Assembly: GCF_037975245.1 (NCBI RefSeq)
Contig: NC_092567.1
Location: forward strand, 8,804,714 to 8,868,713
Reading direction: 5' to 3'
DNA from: Apostichopus japonicus
Taxonomy: Eukaryota > Echinodermata > Holothuroidea > Aspidochirotida > Stichopodidae
Length of the DNA: 64,000 nucleotides
Shown: positions 51,815-63,579 of the stretch, one piece after another
How the letters are laid out: every line of letters begins with the position of its first letter
Numbering within the stretch: the first letter of the stretch is position 1
The notes under the pieces: model-generated
What the model saw: only the letters and a program-made list of their open reading frames with translations
What the model was told of the DNA's origin: nothing
Database searches by the model: none
Program-made: the position numbers and the translations under genes

Positions 51815-53559
51815 ACTATACTAGTGTAGCCTGCAGGCCTAGCCTAAGTACGTTACTAGTAATACTAAACGGAAGCTATGTTTGTCGACCATATTCTTCA
51901 GAACGATGTTAATATGGTTGCCCTACAAAATTTCATGATAGCGTTGAAATATTGTAAACCACCATATTGAATTAATTCAACTATCACTGTTCAGAACCGT
52001 AACTGTGTATAGCAAAGGCTTCACAGTTAACGCACCTTCGTTATTGACGCACCTTCAAAATCAAATATTACTAGCAACATACAGCTCAGGCAACCTAAAC
52101 TGTTTGCAGCAAAGAAGTTACATATTTGATGAGTTTTATTCCATTTCAGTTATATACTGATCAAATTGTGGTTTTCTAAGCTTTTAACATCCTCCCCCCA
52201 GTTTTGCACATGTTTTTGGCATTTGGAAATCTTACTTCCAAATAAAACCCAAAATTACCTCAGTACAACATACAAATTACGATACCATTAGTACATTACC
52301 ACATACCACTACTCTCTGGGCCCTGACCTGTCTGAGCTAAGACTAGGCTCAGAGCATAGTAAACAGCATCCAAAGTCAATGGATGTATGTACTTAGGCCT
52401 ACACTTCAGTTAGCTTATCAACGAATGTGTTAATTTAGGGGTATGAAAGAACTTGACACGGCAGACATTTTGTAGTCAAATTCTGCTCAATTGGTCTTGC
52501 ATATTGGCACAGAACAATTAATATTTTGAGATCACTAGCATTCCTATCTCAAAGGGGAGTGGGGTAGCGGCAGGAACCAAGGTGAGTGCAGATTTTGCAT
52601 ACAATGTACAGAATCAATTTTTTTCTCTTTTTTTGGCCACCTTAGTACTGCCCAGTAGTTTAGCTATAGTATTACTCTGCAATGAATTTGGCAGTCAATG
52701 TTCTGTAAAATTCTGAACACCAAGTGCTTTTGAGAAGCAGAAATACATGTAAGCCTATCACATGTACAGGTGTAGGTTAACTTGAGCAATAATGGTAGTT
52801 CAAGTACAGTAAGCTATGTGCAGGTCTAAACATTACAGGTGCTCTATGATTATGTGTCTATCACAATCAGTGGTCAAAATGCTAGGCCTGGGCAACACTA
52901 CCTAGGCATCTGTTTATAGCATTAGCAAACTGGCAACTATATAAGGCTTATCATACCAGCATGAGTATTCAAGAATCAAGTGTAATATTGTTGTTGCTAC
53001 TGAGCTTATCATTGCTACCATTTACTGTAGGTCCTGAGGCAGGAATGAATTACAGTTTCCAGGCTGGGACAACCACATTTCATGTATTTTGAATAAACTT
53101 ATTCCAAATTTACTGAGCTATCGTTACAACAAAATATCATGTACATTGATTACTGTTGCTTAGCAAGCTTTGTGAAACTAGTGTCAAACACTCATATATA
53201 CAGGACCTACAGTAGCTTAAAGTTGTAACTTTAATATGAGTAAATAGCTCACTTTGTGACATTAATAGGATCCCAACAGGGTCCATCTCAGCAATCTCAG
53301 GTTTAAAAGTCTAAATTTTCACCGAAATACTCATTTTAGACAACAGAAATCACTGAAGCGTGATATCACGGAACATCATTCCTGAAATATCAATTGCTAC
53401 ACTATATATGCTAAGCATTTAAGCCATTAACATACTGGATTTCAGCCAAATTGTGAAAAATCACAATTTTGCATTTAAGGTTTGGGCAATTAATTGCTCC
53501 CATTGACTTGCACTACGTAGGCTACTGTAATTGAGCTGCGATACCTGTACTATTTGTAA
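51815..53559. other. Non-coding stretch, nothing recognised
   Basis: There are no ORFs of note, no repeat of significant length and no convincing splice-site pairs. Confidence 0.45.
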
Positions 53560-54735
53560 TACTGTATGTTAGCATATCTGTTAGCAGTGCTGTCTCCTAT
53601 ATTAGCATGTATGTTAGCATGTATGATAGCATACATATGTTAGCTTGTAGGCTATAAGCAGTATGATACCATACATGTATGTTAGCATGAATGTTAGCAT
53701 GTATGATAGCATACATGTTAGCTTGTAGGCTATGTAAGCAGTATGATACCATACATGTATATTAGCATACAGTACATGTTAGCATGAATGTTAGCATGTA
53801 TGATAGCATACATATGTTAGCTTGTAGGCTATAAGCAGTATGATACCATACATGTATGTTAGCATGAATGTTAGCATGTATGATAGCATACATGTTAGCT
53901 TGTAGGCTATGTAAGCAGTATGATACCATACATGTATATTAGCATACAGTACATGTTAGCATGAATGTTAGCATGTATGTTAGCATGTATGCTAGCATGT
54001 ATGTAAGCATGTATGTTAGCATACATGTATGTTAGCATGTATGTTAGCATGTGTGTTAGCATGTATGATAGCATGTATGTCAGCATGCATGATAGCATAC
54101 ATGTATGTTAGTATACATGTATGATAGCAAGTATGTTAGCCTGTATGTAAGCCTGTATGTTAGCCTGTTTGTTAGTGTGTATGCTAGCATGTATGTTAGC
54201 ATGTTATAAGCAGTATGATAGCGTGTATGTCAGGCTGTATGTTAGCCTGTTTTTAGCATACATATACATGTAAGTTAGCATGTATGTCAGCATGTATACA
54301 TATGTTAGCTTGAAGGCTATGTTAGCAGTTATGATAGCAAGTATGTTAGCATGTATGTTAGCAACATGTATGTTGTTAGCATACATACATGATAGCATAC
54401 ATGTATGTTAGTATACATGTATGATAGCAAGTATGTTAGCCTGTATGTTAGCCTGTTTGTTAGCCTGTGTGTTAGCATGTTATAAGCTGGTAGCGTCTAC
54501 CTCAGGCTGTTAGTCTGTTTGTTAACATACATGTATGTTACCATGTAAGTTAGCATACGATAGCATGTATGTAAGCATGTTATAAGCTGGTAGCGTCTAC
54601 GTCAGGCTGTTAGTCTGTTTGTTAGCATACATGTATGTTAGCATGTATGTTAGCATGTATGTTAGCATGAATGTAAGTAAAGCGTATACGTTAGCATGTA
54701 TGCACGTAAGCACGTAAGCACGTTATAAGCAACAT
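53560..54735. repeat. TGTATGTTAGCA minisatellite with higher-order structure
   Basis: The array is built from 12-bp TGTATGTTAGCA units and variants (ATGATAGCATAC, CTGTTAGCCTGT). A higher-order block of about 177 bp is duplicated (catatgttagcttgtaggct at 53634 and at 53811). A second block including TTATAAGCTGGTAGCGTCTA occurs twice near 54480-54600. Met/Leu/Tyr-rich ORFs on the minus strand are repeat artefacts. Confidence 0.93.
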
Positions 54736-54837
54736 GAAGGACTTAAACCACTTTTGGTTCCTTGCTTTAGCAAAAGGAACCTATGTTGTCAACTAGATCC
54801 GCCATAGTGAGAAGGTGTGCCCTATTGTTCTCGGTGC

Positions 54838-55990
54838 CTGTAAAGGTCACCAAAGGTCAGTTAGGGGCCAAAGACCAAAACAATAAACAAGCAATAACTC
54901 CCATTGACAGGGTCCGACTTGTTTGTTATTTTGGAAAGTTCTTGTGTTATAATAATATACTTGTAAATAACGTAGGGGATCATTTTTCAACTTCACAGTG
55001 GTGTGATCCAAGGTCAAAAAGGTCAATTAGGGGTCAAAAACAGATATTTTTGTGATAACTTGAGAACAAAATGTCCGTCAAGGTTGGGAGTTACGCTATT
55101 GTAATCCTATAGTGGACCAGCATCTTTGTGACTGTTGACCTTAGGTTGACCTCTGGTGACCTGTATTACAGTAGCTTCTTTGTTTATTTGAATTTACAGT
55201 ATTGTGGCCATATCCAGATATCAAATGGTCTTTCAATCAAAATTGTCCATGGGTTGACTCCTGTGCGACCTTCAGGTGCAAAGTTAACTAGATTAAGTTT
55301 TTTTTATGATAAATATATGCTCATTTTAGGAGATCTATACAGGACAAAAAAACAAAAACAAGTTTGTCAATATTTAACTATATGATAGAGCTATACTGTA
55401 CATGCTCTAAAGACGAAACTATCGCTTCGTTCGGACACCCGATTCGTAAGTTATGAGGTGCTAAAGGTTGGATTTGATACCGTTTTAGTAATAACATTGT
55501 GTGTGTACATTGGAGTTCATAACAATTTTAGGATGAAGTACACATCAAATGAACATTTTTCATAAAAAACTGTCATGCCATCCAAGGTCATTCAAGGTCT
55601 CTTATGGACAAAAAACTGCCCACTTATGTTAATTTTTGCAATACTTCCAGTGACAAAGTCTGACATGGCTGATATATTGGGACAAGTTGTGAATTAACTA
55701 AAATTCCCGTTATGTATTATCCAAGGTCACCAAAGGTCAATTATGGATCAAAATGTGTTTTTTGGGGCAATAACTTCCACTGATGGGGTGCAACATGGTT
55801 GACATTTTGGGACTAGTTGTGAATAGGGTAAGGGATCGTTTCCAAACATAACGGTCATGTGATCCAAGGTCAGAAAAAGGTCAATTATGGGTCAAAAACT
55901 CAATCTCCAAACTGATAAAAAATGTCCATGGTTGATCCCTGTGCCACCTTCATGCACAAAGTTATCAGAGGTCAAGGTTTTGTTTAGTTT
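54838..55990. repeat. Degenerate AGGTCA-rich dispersed repeats
   Basis: The phrase CCAAGGTCAnnnAAGGTCAaTTAnGGgTCAAAA recurs several times (near 54847, 55010, 55590, 55720, 55865), with connecting sequence of similar type. It resembles the AGGTCA repeats inside the NACHT gene intron at 60415-61410. Short ORFs here (for example 54783-55055) show no recognisable family. Confidence 0.65.
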
Positions 55991-56099
55991 TGAGAGGTGG
56001 ATCTCATGACCTTGGAATATGATATACAGTAAAGTATGGGTGTGTAAGGGTGCAGTGCTGTACCCATTGACTACTGGAAATGTACATGTACAGTATACA

Positions 56100-56724
56100 T
56101 GTACAGTATACTCCAGTTAGTAATTGAGTATTGCACTGCTCCTTACACACCCAGAGGTAATATTTACTGTATAACTGTGGACACTACAGTAGTCATTGAA
56201 TACTGCACTACTGTACCACCTAACACACCCAGATGTATTTCTTTACATACTACAGTAGTCATTGAGTACTGCACTGCTCTTTGCACACCCAGAGGTGTTA
56301 CTTTACGTATAACTGTAGACACTACAGTAGTCATTGAGTACTGCACTGCCCCATAACACACCCAGAGGTATTTACTGTATAACTGTACTTACTATCCAGT
56401 ACTGCACTGTTCCATTGCGCACCCAGAGGTATTACTTTACTGTATAACTGTAGAAACTACAGTAGTCATTGAGTACTGCACTGCCCCCTAGAACACCCAG
56501 ACTCCTTAACTGTATAACTGCAGACACTACAGTAGTCATTGAATACTGCACTACCCCCTAACACACCCACAGGTTTTTCTTTCCTGTATAACTTTACATA
56601 CTGTAGTACTACAGTAGTCATTAAGAACTGCACTGCTCTTTGCACACCCAGAGGTATTACTTTCCTGTATTAACTGTACATACATGCAGTACAGTAGTCA
56701 TTGGATATGTACTGTACTGCACTG
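56100..56724. repeat. Minisatellite with 60-80-bp units, left part
   Basis: Roughly eight units of CAGTAGTCATTGAGTACTGC...CACACCCAGAGGTATTACTT...CTGTATAACTGTAGACACTA, with length variation between units. The array continues at 57692 after the solo LTR. Val/Glu/Tyr/Cys-rich ORFs are repeat artefacts. Confidence 0.9.
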
Positions 56725-57686
56725 TGTCACAACTTCCGTGGGACAAGCGCCCCCTCTGTTGCGACCCTGGGGTTTCCTTTGGCCTTCAAAGCCGATAAAA
56801 TACAATTTTAGATAGATTCAGGGAAGTAAACTCAAAGGACCAAAAGACTACTGAGATGTTTCTGAAGTTAACAAAAACGATATATATATTTACAATGATA
56901 CGATCTCTACTGATTTGTACAAGGATTATTGGTACTAGAAATTAGGAATATTACAGACAGATTTTACAATATTATACGGCCGTTAAATATATACTTAAAA
57001 GATTACTTAACTTATCTTACGCGGCGCGTGCCGGCTCTCGGTTCCTTTCGTAGCTGTGCTGACCTTGCGTCACCAACAAGGATGTCGAGAGTATCCCTCG
57101 TAGGCTGGTATCCCGTGACTTGTTCAGGAGCAAAACCGTTCCCCGCTTGTCCAATTCGACTCAACGTTTGTATCCCAAGGATGGCTTCCTCCTGGGTGAA
57201 CTCCGAAAAACTCTGCCGAAGTCACGCCTGTCCCGGTTAAACGACGCACCAATCTAATAAACAAACAGTCCACCGATTCCTCCGTCCGTCCCCTCGATAA
57301 TTAATCTTTTATCTCAGATGAATTTCTTCTCACAATAGATCGGAAAAACTCCAAATCACCGAAAATATCTCTTTTTATATATAGCTGGGTTTAATCTCCC
57401 GAAAGTTCTTTTCCAGGAATCCTGACGGAAAAACATCGAGAATCATCCATGTCTCGAAGATACGACTGACAGTTCAACGTTCATTGGTCGACGATATCCG
57501 GTCGCCTGCTAAAAATAACTTCCCGTATGTTCTGAAAATTTGTAATCGCTAATACCGAATAGCGCCATCATTTCTCGTTGCTTCCAGAAAAATTAAACAC
57601 GGTTATCAGTCACGACGAGTGACCTACTCATCACCCAGACCAGCGTAAACTGAATACACGTACAGTGAATAAAGTTGTTCGTGACA
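56725..57686 (+). mobile_element. Solo LTR of an LTR retrotransposon, 962 bp
   Basis: It begins TGTCAC and ends GTGACA, flanked by perfect 5-bp direct repeats CACTG (56720-56724 and 57687-57691). It has a TATA-like box (TATATATAG near 57376) and AATAAA at 57668-57673, 13 bp before the right end, in the expected U3-R-U5 order on the + strand. It interrupts a minisatellite whose units continue on both sides. There is no internal gag-pol, so it is a recombination-derived solo LTR. A Ty3/gypsy-like origin is plausible but not shown. Confidence 0.85.
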
Positions 57687-57691
57687 CACTG

Positions 57692-57863
57692 TTCATTGCA
57701 CACCCAGAGGTATTACTTTACTGTGAAGTATAACTGTAGACACTACAGTAGTCATTCAGTTCTGCACTGCCCCCTTACACACCCAGAGGTATTACTTTCC
57801 TGTATAACTGTAGACACTACAGTAGTCATTGAGTACTGCACTGCCCCCTAACACACCCAGAGG
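57692..57863. repeat. Minisatellite, right part
   Basis: About two further units of the array at 56100-56724, separated from it by the solo LTR and ending where a truncated hAT-type element begins. Confidence 0.88.
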
Positions 57864-58127
57864 CAGTGGTGAAGCATCCATACAGTCAGGGGGGGCGGAT
57901 GCCCCCCCCCCCCCCTGACGGACTCAAATGGACTGCTGGCGCCTTTTTCAGCTCTTTACCACTTTCTACTTACTCGCGATTATTGACTTTTTATTGCGCT
58001 GTCATCTACAGTACCTATTGAAATTTGACACATTTTGTTAGTGTAATTTGGCGATGACACCTATTTATTCTTCGTTTATCTGCAATGTAGCCAGGCCCGG
58101 AAAGGAAGATTCCGGCGATCTAGGTAG
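57864..58127 (-). mobile_element. Truncated hAT-type element
   Basis: It starts CAGTGGTGAAGCATCC and follows 32553-32925 closely through the C-rich run, CGGACTCAAATGGACTGCTG and GGCGATCTAGG, then stops matching at about 58127. The right terminal repeat and the GCGCCA...TGGCGC core are absent. It was inserted at the end of the minisatellite. Confidence 0.8.
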
Positions 58128-59460
58128 TAGGTGGGCCATTCCACACCAAGTGGTCCCAACATGGCAAAATTAGAAAGGGTTATAAGTTGTCTCTCTTTGT
58201 GTATGATGTAAAGTAAGTAGGTTAGACTTTCATAAACGATTAAAGTTTTCTTCTTCTGATTTCTCAATCTTGGGTTATAGCAATGAGTATCCATCTCAAA
58301 CTGTAGGCACATTTATGATGCATTATAAAATAATAATTGAAAGTAGAAAAAATCCTCAAATGAAAGGAAATTCCAAGCTTTCTTTTATTGTGGCAGTTAA
58401 ATGCAGTCTGCTAATTTATATAATAACACAATTTAACAAATTTCCTTTATTACTGGTAACACAGATTATGTTAAAAATGCCACACTCTGGCTGTGACTTA
58501 TGTGACAAAAATAGAAGGGAATGTTTTCCTCCAATAATATATAGTGTGTGAGAGCAAAGTGAGTTACAGTTGTAAAGGTAGCTATAAAGGTTGATCTGGC
58601 AATGCCATGTGCTATGACTTGACAACTTAAGGTTTTAACTGCTCAATCATTCCCAAAATCCTATGAGCGAATGTATCTTCTCAAATATTACACTTTTGGT
58701 TTATTCAAATATGACAAATGAGAATGGTAATTTGAATCACATTTTGATAGATCTCTTTCTTCTATAACTCTCAAATGAGTGACTTCAACAGACTAAATGT
58801 TGTTACAAATATTAATTGACAAGATATATTGCCTGAACAACTGTACTACCCGTACAGTATATTACCTACTGTCTGCAGTCATGAAGGTAACTCGGGGACA
58901 TAATATCATCTGGACATTCCCAAGGGAAGTACCTTTTGGACACTTTCTAGACCAATGAATGTTATATTTCACTATGCAAGATCTATACCTTTGATTCACT
59001 ACTGCATTTGGTCTAGAGCTATCCGAAAAGTGAACTACAGTAGTCACGCGAGTCACGTTTTCTTGTCACGTGAGTCACAATACATCTGCATCGTTATTTT
59101 CATGCGTTACAACATTTTTTCAAAGTTGCATAGCAATTGAGGTAGAGGTGTTTTTCAACTTCGGTATGATTACAAAAAGTGATTGGAAATATTTTAATAA
59201 GACATAAGAAATCGAACATTTGTGTGTGCATTCTGATTTTTGCTAATAGTAACTGTCACGCGAGTCACGTTTAGTTTTTCGCCAATTTCACCCCCAATAC
59301 TTGAGGTATAAATATTTTTTTGTCTACTGTTGTAAGCATTAAGGCTTACCTTACTGACTACATGAATGCTTTTCTCCCAGGTAATTTCTTTATTTGTTTA
59401 ATGATATTAAATAGAGAGGAATTTTAGTAAAAATGTCACGCGAGTCACCGTGGAATTGAC
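58128..59460. mobile_element. Possible degenerate element with GTCACGCGAGTCAC motifs
   Basis: The motif GTCACGCGAGTCAC occurs at about 59043, 59257 and 59436, with TCACGTGAGTCAC near 59067. The left boundary, where the hAT copy is cut off, reads GGTGGGCCATTCCAC, and the right boundary reads GTGGAATTGACCA; these are loosely inverted. That would fit an inserted DNA element. I could not find a target duplication or a transposase; the ORFs here (up to 93 codons) have no family I can assign. Confidence 0.3.
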
Positions 59461-60092
59461 CATATATTTAAAAAGAGAATCTTGTTTTTCATAGCAGAAT
59501 ACGGTAAACCCATCTCTCTAGATATGTAATAGAACGAGATGATAAGGATGTTCGGATTCAGAGAAATCAAATAGCCAGGGTTTATTGACCTGAAATTACA
59601 TTAGAATTGATCTAAATATTCTCTTTTATCTAGTTCTAAGAGGTGAATGATTTTGCAATTGTGAGTTCCAGTAGCCTGCTCGTGTAGTTAGAATACAGCC
59701 CGTATGTTCAGTGAATGTTATGTCTGATAGAAGTTATGCTTCTAAATGAATGGCTATACTGTAGTTTGCATCTCGAACGACTTCTTCTTCGACCCGACTT
59801 ACCGGTTTCTATATCTGACCTTAAGCTCCATCAGAACAACTTTATTGTTATCTGCTTCTTTATATCGCCAAAAGGCTAGTCTTTTCTCACACACTGATAC
59901 TGATATGTATACAGTAGTCTAAATCTATCTGAAATTGGTGCCTTATCTTCATTACCACTTGGAAAGTGCAGTTGATTTTATTGAATAATTGTTCTGTCTT
60001 TGTGATAATGTTAACCCTTTTAGATCCTCACTTAATATTTTCAAATGCTTAATTTCAAATTGCTAATTAACATGTGTTTTTCCTATTTACAG
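59461..60092. other. Sequence upstream of the transmembrane exon, nothing recognised
   Basis: This is presumably intron of the receptor gene. No ectodomain exon could be found here or within the preceding repeats, so any ectodomain exons lie further upstream, are unrecognised, or are absent. Confidence 0.4.
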
Positions 60093-60188
60093 ACAACAAG
60101 GGGACTTTGGGTTCATCGAAAGTTGCTGTGGTTACAATTATATTTGTAATACTTCTAATTCTGGTGGTTTTGGTCGTCTGTATGAAAG
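60093..60188 (+). CDS. Transmembrane exon of a putative NACHT receptor gene
   Basis: A 96-nt exon with pyrimidine-rich acceptor (tgtttttcctatttacag) encodes NKGTLGSSK, then a strongly hydrophobic run VAVVTIIFVILLILVVLVVC, then MKG. It has the form of a single-pass helix with a small polar lead-in and a basic residue on the cytoplasmic side. Both boundaries are phase 1, as in many Ig-superfamily receptors. The donor (AAAG|gtactg) is weak. If it is not used, reading continues 9 codons to a TAG, giving a tail-less membrane protein. The phase-1 exit joins in frame directly to the NACHT exon. It does not join directly to the exon ending at 61728 in the frame used there; a different donor (ATG|gtgcat near 60202) or an unseen exon would be needed. 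Confidence 0.6.
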
Positions 60189-60414
60189 GTACTGTACCAT
60201 GGTGCATACAGTAGCACAATTACTTTGCAATATATAGCAAAGTTTGTTAGCTATTTTCTTGTATTCTATTTGTATTCATTGCATCTCATTATCCTTATTG
60301 ACTAACAGAAAAGTATAGCAACTATTTTTTATGTTTTTTATTTTGATGATTATAGTAACCGTTGCATTGACGATGGCAAGTTTGTGTATGTGCGCGTTTG
60401 TGATGCCCAGCTTG

Positions 60415-61410
60415 TAAACATGATATCTCAAGAAGGGTAGTTCGGACCAATATGATATAATGTGTAGAGTAGAAGAGTACAAGAAGCCTATTGTTTTTGG
60501 TGAAGGTCAAGGGTCATTTGGGGTCATGAGGAGGCAAATTGTAAAAACCTGGTAAACACAATATTTCAAGAAAGGAAGGTCGGACTAACTTCATATTTGG
60601 TGAGGTTAAATTCACATTGAGTACAAGAATCCTATTGTTTTTGGTGGGGGTCAAAAGTCATTTGAGGTCACCAAGGATCAAATTTTGAAAACCTTGTAAA
60701 CACGATATCTCAAGATGGGAAGCATGGGCATACCTCATATTTGATTTGTTGAAGTACCGAATTAAGTCAAAGAAGCCTATTGTTTTTGGTGGAGGTCAAA
60801 GGTCATTTGGGGTCACTAGGGGTCAAATTGTGAAAACCTTGTAAACACGATATGTCAAGAAGGAAAGCATGAACAGACCTCATGTTTAATGTGTGGAAGC
60901 ACCTTATTGATTAAAAGAAGCTCATTTTTTCGGGGAAGTGGAAGGTCATTTGGGGTCATCAGAGGTCAAATTATGAAAACCTTGTAAACATGATATCTCA
61001 ATATTAGAAGCTTTGGCAGATCTCATACTTGGTATGAAGGTGTATAGCATTGAGTCAAAGATTTTGGTGGAGTTCAAGGTTCACTTGGGGACAACAGGTC
61101 AAATCGTGAAAGCTTTGTAAACATGATCTTGCAAGAAGGGAACCTTGGACAAGTTAAGGAGCCTATTATTGTTTTTGTGGAAGTCTAAGGTCATATGAAG
61201 ACAACAAATGCCAAACATTTACTTCACTCCCCTCTTACCTCTCTCTCTACACTAACACACCTTCCTAACATAATATCATAGGGAAGCTTGGGCAGATCGT
61301 ATATTTGGTTTGTAATTGTACCACATTGGGCGGAGGTCAGTGGTCGTTTGAGTTCACCAGGTGTCAAACTGCGAGACCCATGTTTTACACAATATTTCAA
61401 CAAGGACAGA
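60415..61410. repeat. Intronic ~140-bp tandem repeats with nuclear-receptor half-sites
   Basis: About seven degenerate units are marked by TAAACAYRATATYTCAAG at 60415, 60553, 60697, 60842, 60985, 61118 and about 61385 (spacing 133-145 bp, the last twice that). Each unit carries AGGTCA-type words; the clearest, at 60793-60805, is a perfect DR1 (AGGTCA A AGGTCA), followed by GGGGTCA. DR1 is the consensus for RXR/HNF4/PPAR-class receptors. Because the family is repetitive, the motif may be incidental. ORFs overlapping it are artefacts. Confidence 0.75.
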
Positions 61411-61680
61411 TGTCCTATTAAGTATCTTGATGTATCTATCACATTTAGTACAATACGCCTGTTGTTGAGGTGAATGGTAATTTCAGGACAGCCTCTGTCA
61501 TTGTGACTTTTCTTTCACATCACACTGCTTTTCACTGTATTACTACAAAGTTCAGGTATGTTGTACACCCTCACTGTACATGATGCCGGATTCATGAAGA
61601 AAACTGCTGATGTTACATCATCGAAACCACGATGCATCTTTGCATTCTGGTTAATTAACCTTACATAAATTATTCCTGCA

Positions 61681-61728
61681 ATGTCAAACTTCCGAAGGAG
61701 TCGGAGGAAAATTGTGGAAGACGAAGAG
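61681..61728 (+). CDS. Basic juxtamembrane or N-terminal exon upstream of the NACHT exon
   Basis: The 3' boundary is a good donor (GAG|gtaaaa) at 61729 in phase 0, which joins in frame to the 34-nt exon. The frame reads MSNFRRSRRKIVEDEE from an ATG at 61681, with an in-frame TAA upstream at 61666-61668. Two starts are possible: the ATG (a cytosolic N-terminus), or a splice acceptor AG inside the exon (after 61697 or 61700), giving only the SRRKIVEDEE part. The basic-then-acidic composition would suit a stop-transfer segment following the helix encoded at 60093. The 5' boundary is uncertain. Confidence 0.45.
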
Positions 61729-62898
61729 GTAAAACCGTTATATCTGAAAATATAAATATTATCAAGGGAAACAAAATATATAAAGCTGTTAAACATACTG
61801 TAACGCTAATTCAGTTTAAGATTCCGGGGGCACTTAAATATTACCTACATGAGGACTGGTGGTGGTATGGAAACAAATGCGGCTTGGATGGTTGTATGTT
61901 AGTAACGACGAGCCTTTAATCTTGTTACAACATGCAAAGAATATAACATATAGATAAACTTAGGTAAACTTAGGAAGATTTCCTAATCTATTACTATAAT
62001 CAGTCACGGTATATACCATAAAGAAAATGGTTACAAACGTGTCACTTGTCTGATGATCACCAACACGTGGGAAACTCAGAGATTACACATGGTTAAACAA
62101 AATATACTATATTAACTTGCACTACCTCTATTTATTGAGCATTTTTGATTTAACTGAATTAATCGATACACATAATATGTTGCAACAACAAGTTACAGTA
62201 ACATTATACTCATTTGAAATAGCATTCCTACCAATGGATATTTTCATGTTGTAATAGATATAAGTAATACACGCAACTGTCAGGAAATCCTTTCCCTACC
62301 AGTTTTGTGTTGAGAATAACAGGTACATTACGATCTTCCCTGCAGCAAATACCACCTCATCCCCCTGTTCTTAGCCAAAAACAGGGAAGATTAAATATCT
62401 ACTGTACCTGAGTTGGTAATGCTAGCCATACTGAACTCTCCTCTGCACAAATTCATGATTAAAGAAACACAGTGTATTTTTTCAGTGGTCAAGCCAAACT
62501 TGTCTTCACACACAGGAAAGTAGTACTGGCCATTAGAGCACTTGTGTTTGCAATCATACAGGTGACTGGTCAACTCAAGGATGAATCCTAATGACAGTAT
62601 TTGTGGTAGTTTATGCTATCAAGTAACAAATTATTAATGCTTAAGTGAATTTGGAGAGGACAGTTTTTCTATGGGCAAGCTTGACTGCCATGAAGACTCT
62701 GAGTACATTTATATAAGAATAAGGTATAACCTACGGTTACTTAGCAACATCAAACATATTATGTTAACTTGTATCCTATTAAATAGAAAATGTTAATTAC
62801 ATAGTCAAATTATTTGCAAATACTGTAGTGACTTCAAATTGATAATTTTATTGATAATATGTTTGAAAGTACAGTATCATTACCTCTCTCTTGTTTAG

Positions 62899-62932
62899 AT
62901 GTTGCCCAAGACTAAGACTCACCGCACACCTG
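62899..62932 (+). CDS. 34-nt linker exon of the NACHT gene
   Basis: A strong acceptor (ctctctcttgtttag) and strong donor (CTG|gtaagt) enclose MLPKTKTHRTP plus one base. It enters in phase 0, matching the exon ending at 61728, and leaves in phase 1, matching the NACHT exon, where the split codon becomes GAG (Glu). Spliced, this gives KTKTHRTPEEEQFIKEL. It encodes a basic linker with no domain of its own. If it and the preceding exon are skipped, the transmembrane exon still joins the NACHT exon in frame. Confidence 0.65.
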
Positions 62933-63579
62933 GTAAGTCTGTTGTACAAGTTATTGCAAGCTGAGTGCAGTGAATGCTGCAAACAATACCTTCAATTGCT
63001 TTAAGATACTGTTAAATACCACGCATAAATTAATTTCAACATACATATCCTCTACAAATGATAATGTATAATAATGTAACTGATTCCAGTGACTTTATTG
63101 CTGTCATATTAAATTCATGTTGCAATTAACTTTACCAAATGGGGATATATAAATGACACAATAATTTCACGGTTCCTTTTGTATTTCAGTATTTATGGTT
63201 TATGAAAATAAGATATGAACATTCTGAATACATCAGAATGCGCCCCACTTCAGATATCAGTTATGACCCAATGATGACTCCCAAATGGTCTGGGCCAAGA
63301 AGTTTTTTTTTTTACACATCTTTGCCAAATGTTGGATTCGATTGTCTCTTTGCAATTAAAGCAGCGGTTCAAATAACCATTTAGTTTGAGAACGAATCTA
63401 AAGTTAAGCAATTCAATTAACATATCAAGACATTTTCTACAGCAAAATTTGGTTGAGCAGCTACCAATAATGACATTCCAATTAAAAAAAAAAACTTTCA
63501 TCTGACCATTTTCATTATTGTATTTGTTCCTGATATCAAATAAGATTGTTACTAATCACACTTTTCTGGTTTCCTACAG

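Noticed and set aside
54783-55385. Two ORFs of 85-90 codons in the AGGTCA-rich region
   Set aside because: They overlap the degenerate repeat phrase and show no recognisable domain or splice support.
56929-57240. 103-codon ORF inside the solo LTR
   Set aside because: It lies wholly within the non-coding LTR, has no gag or pol motif, and is not conserved with anything else in the window.
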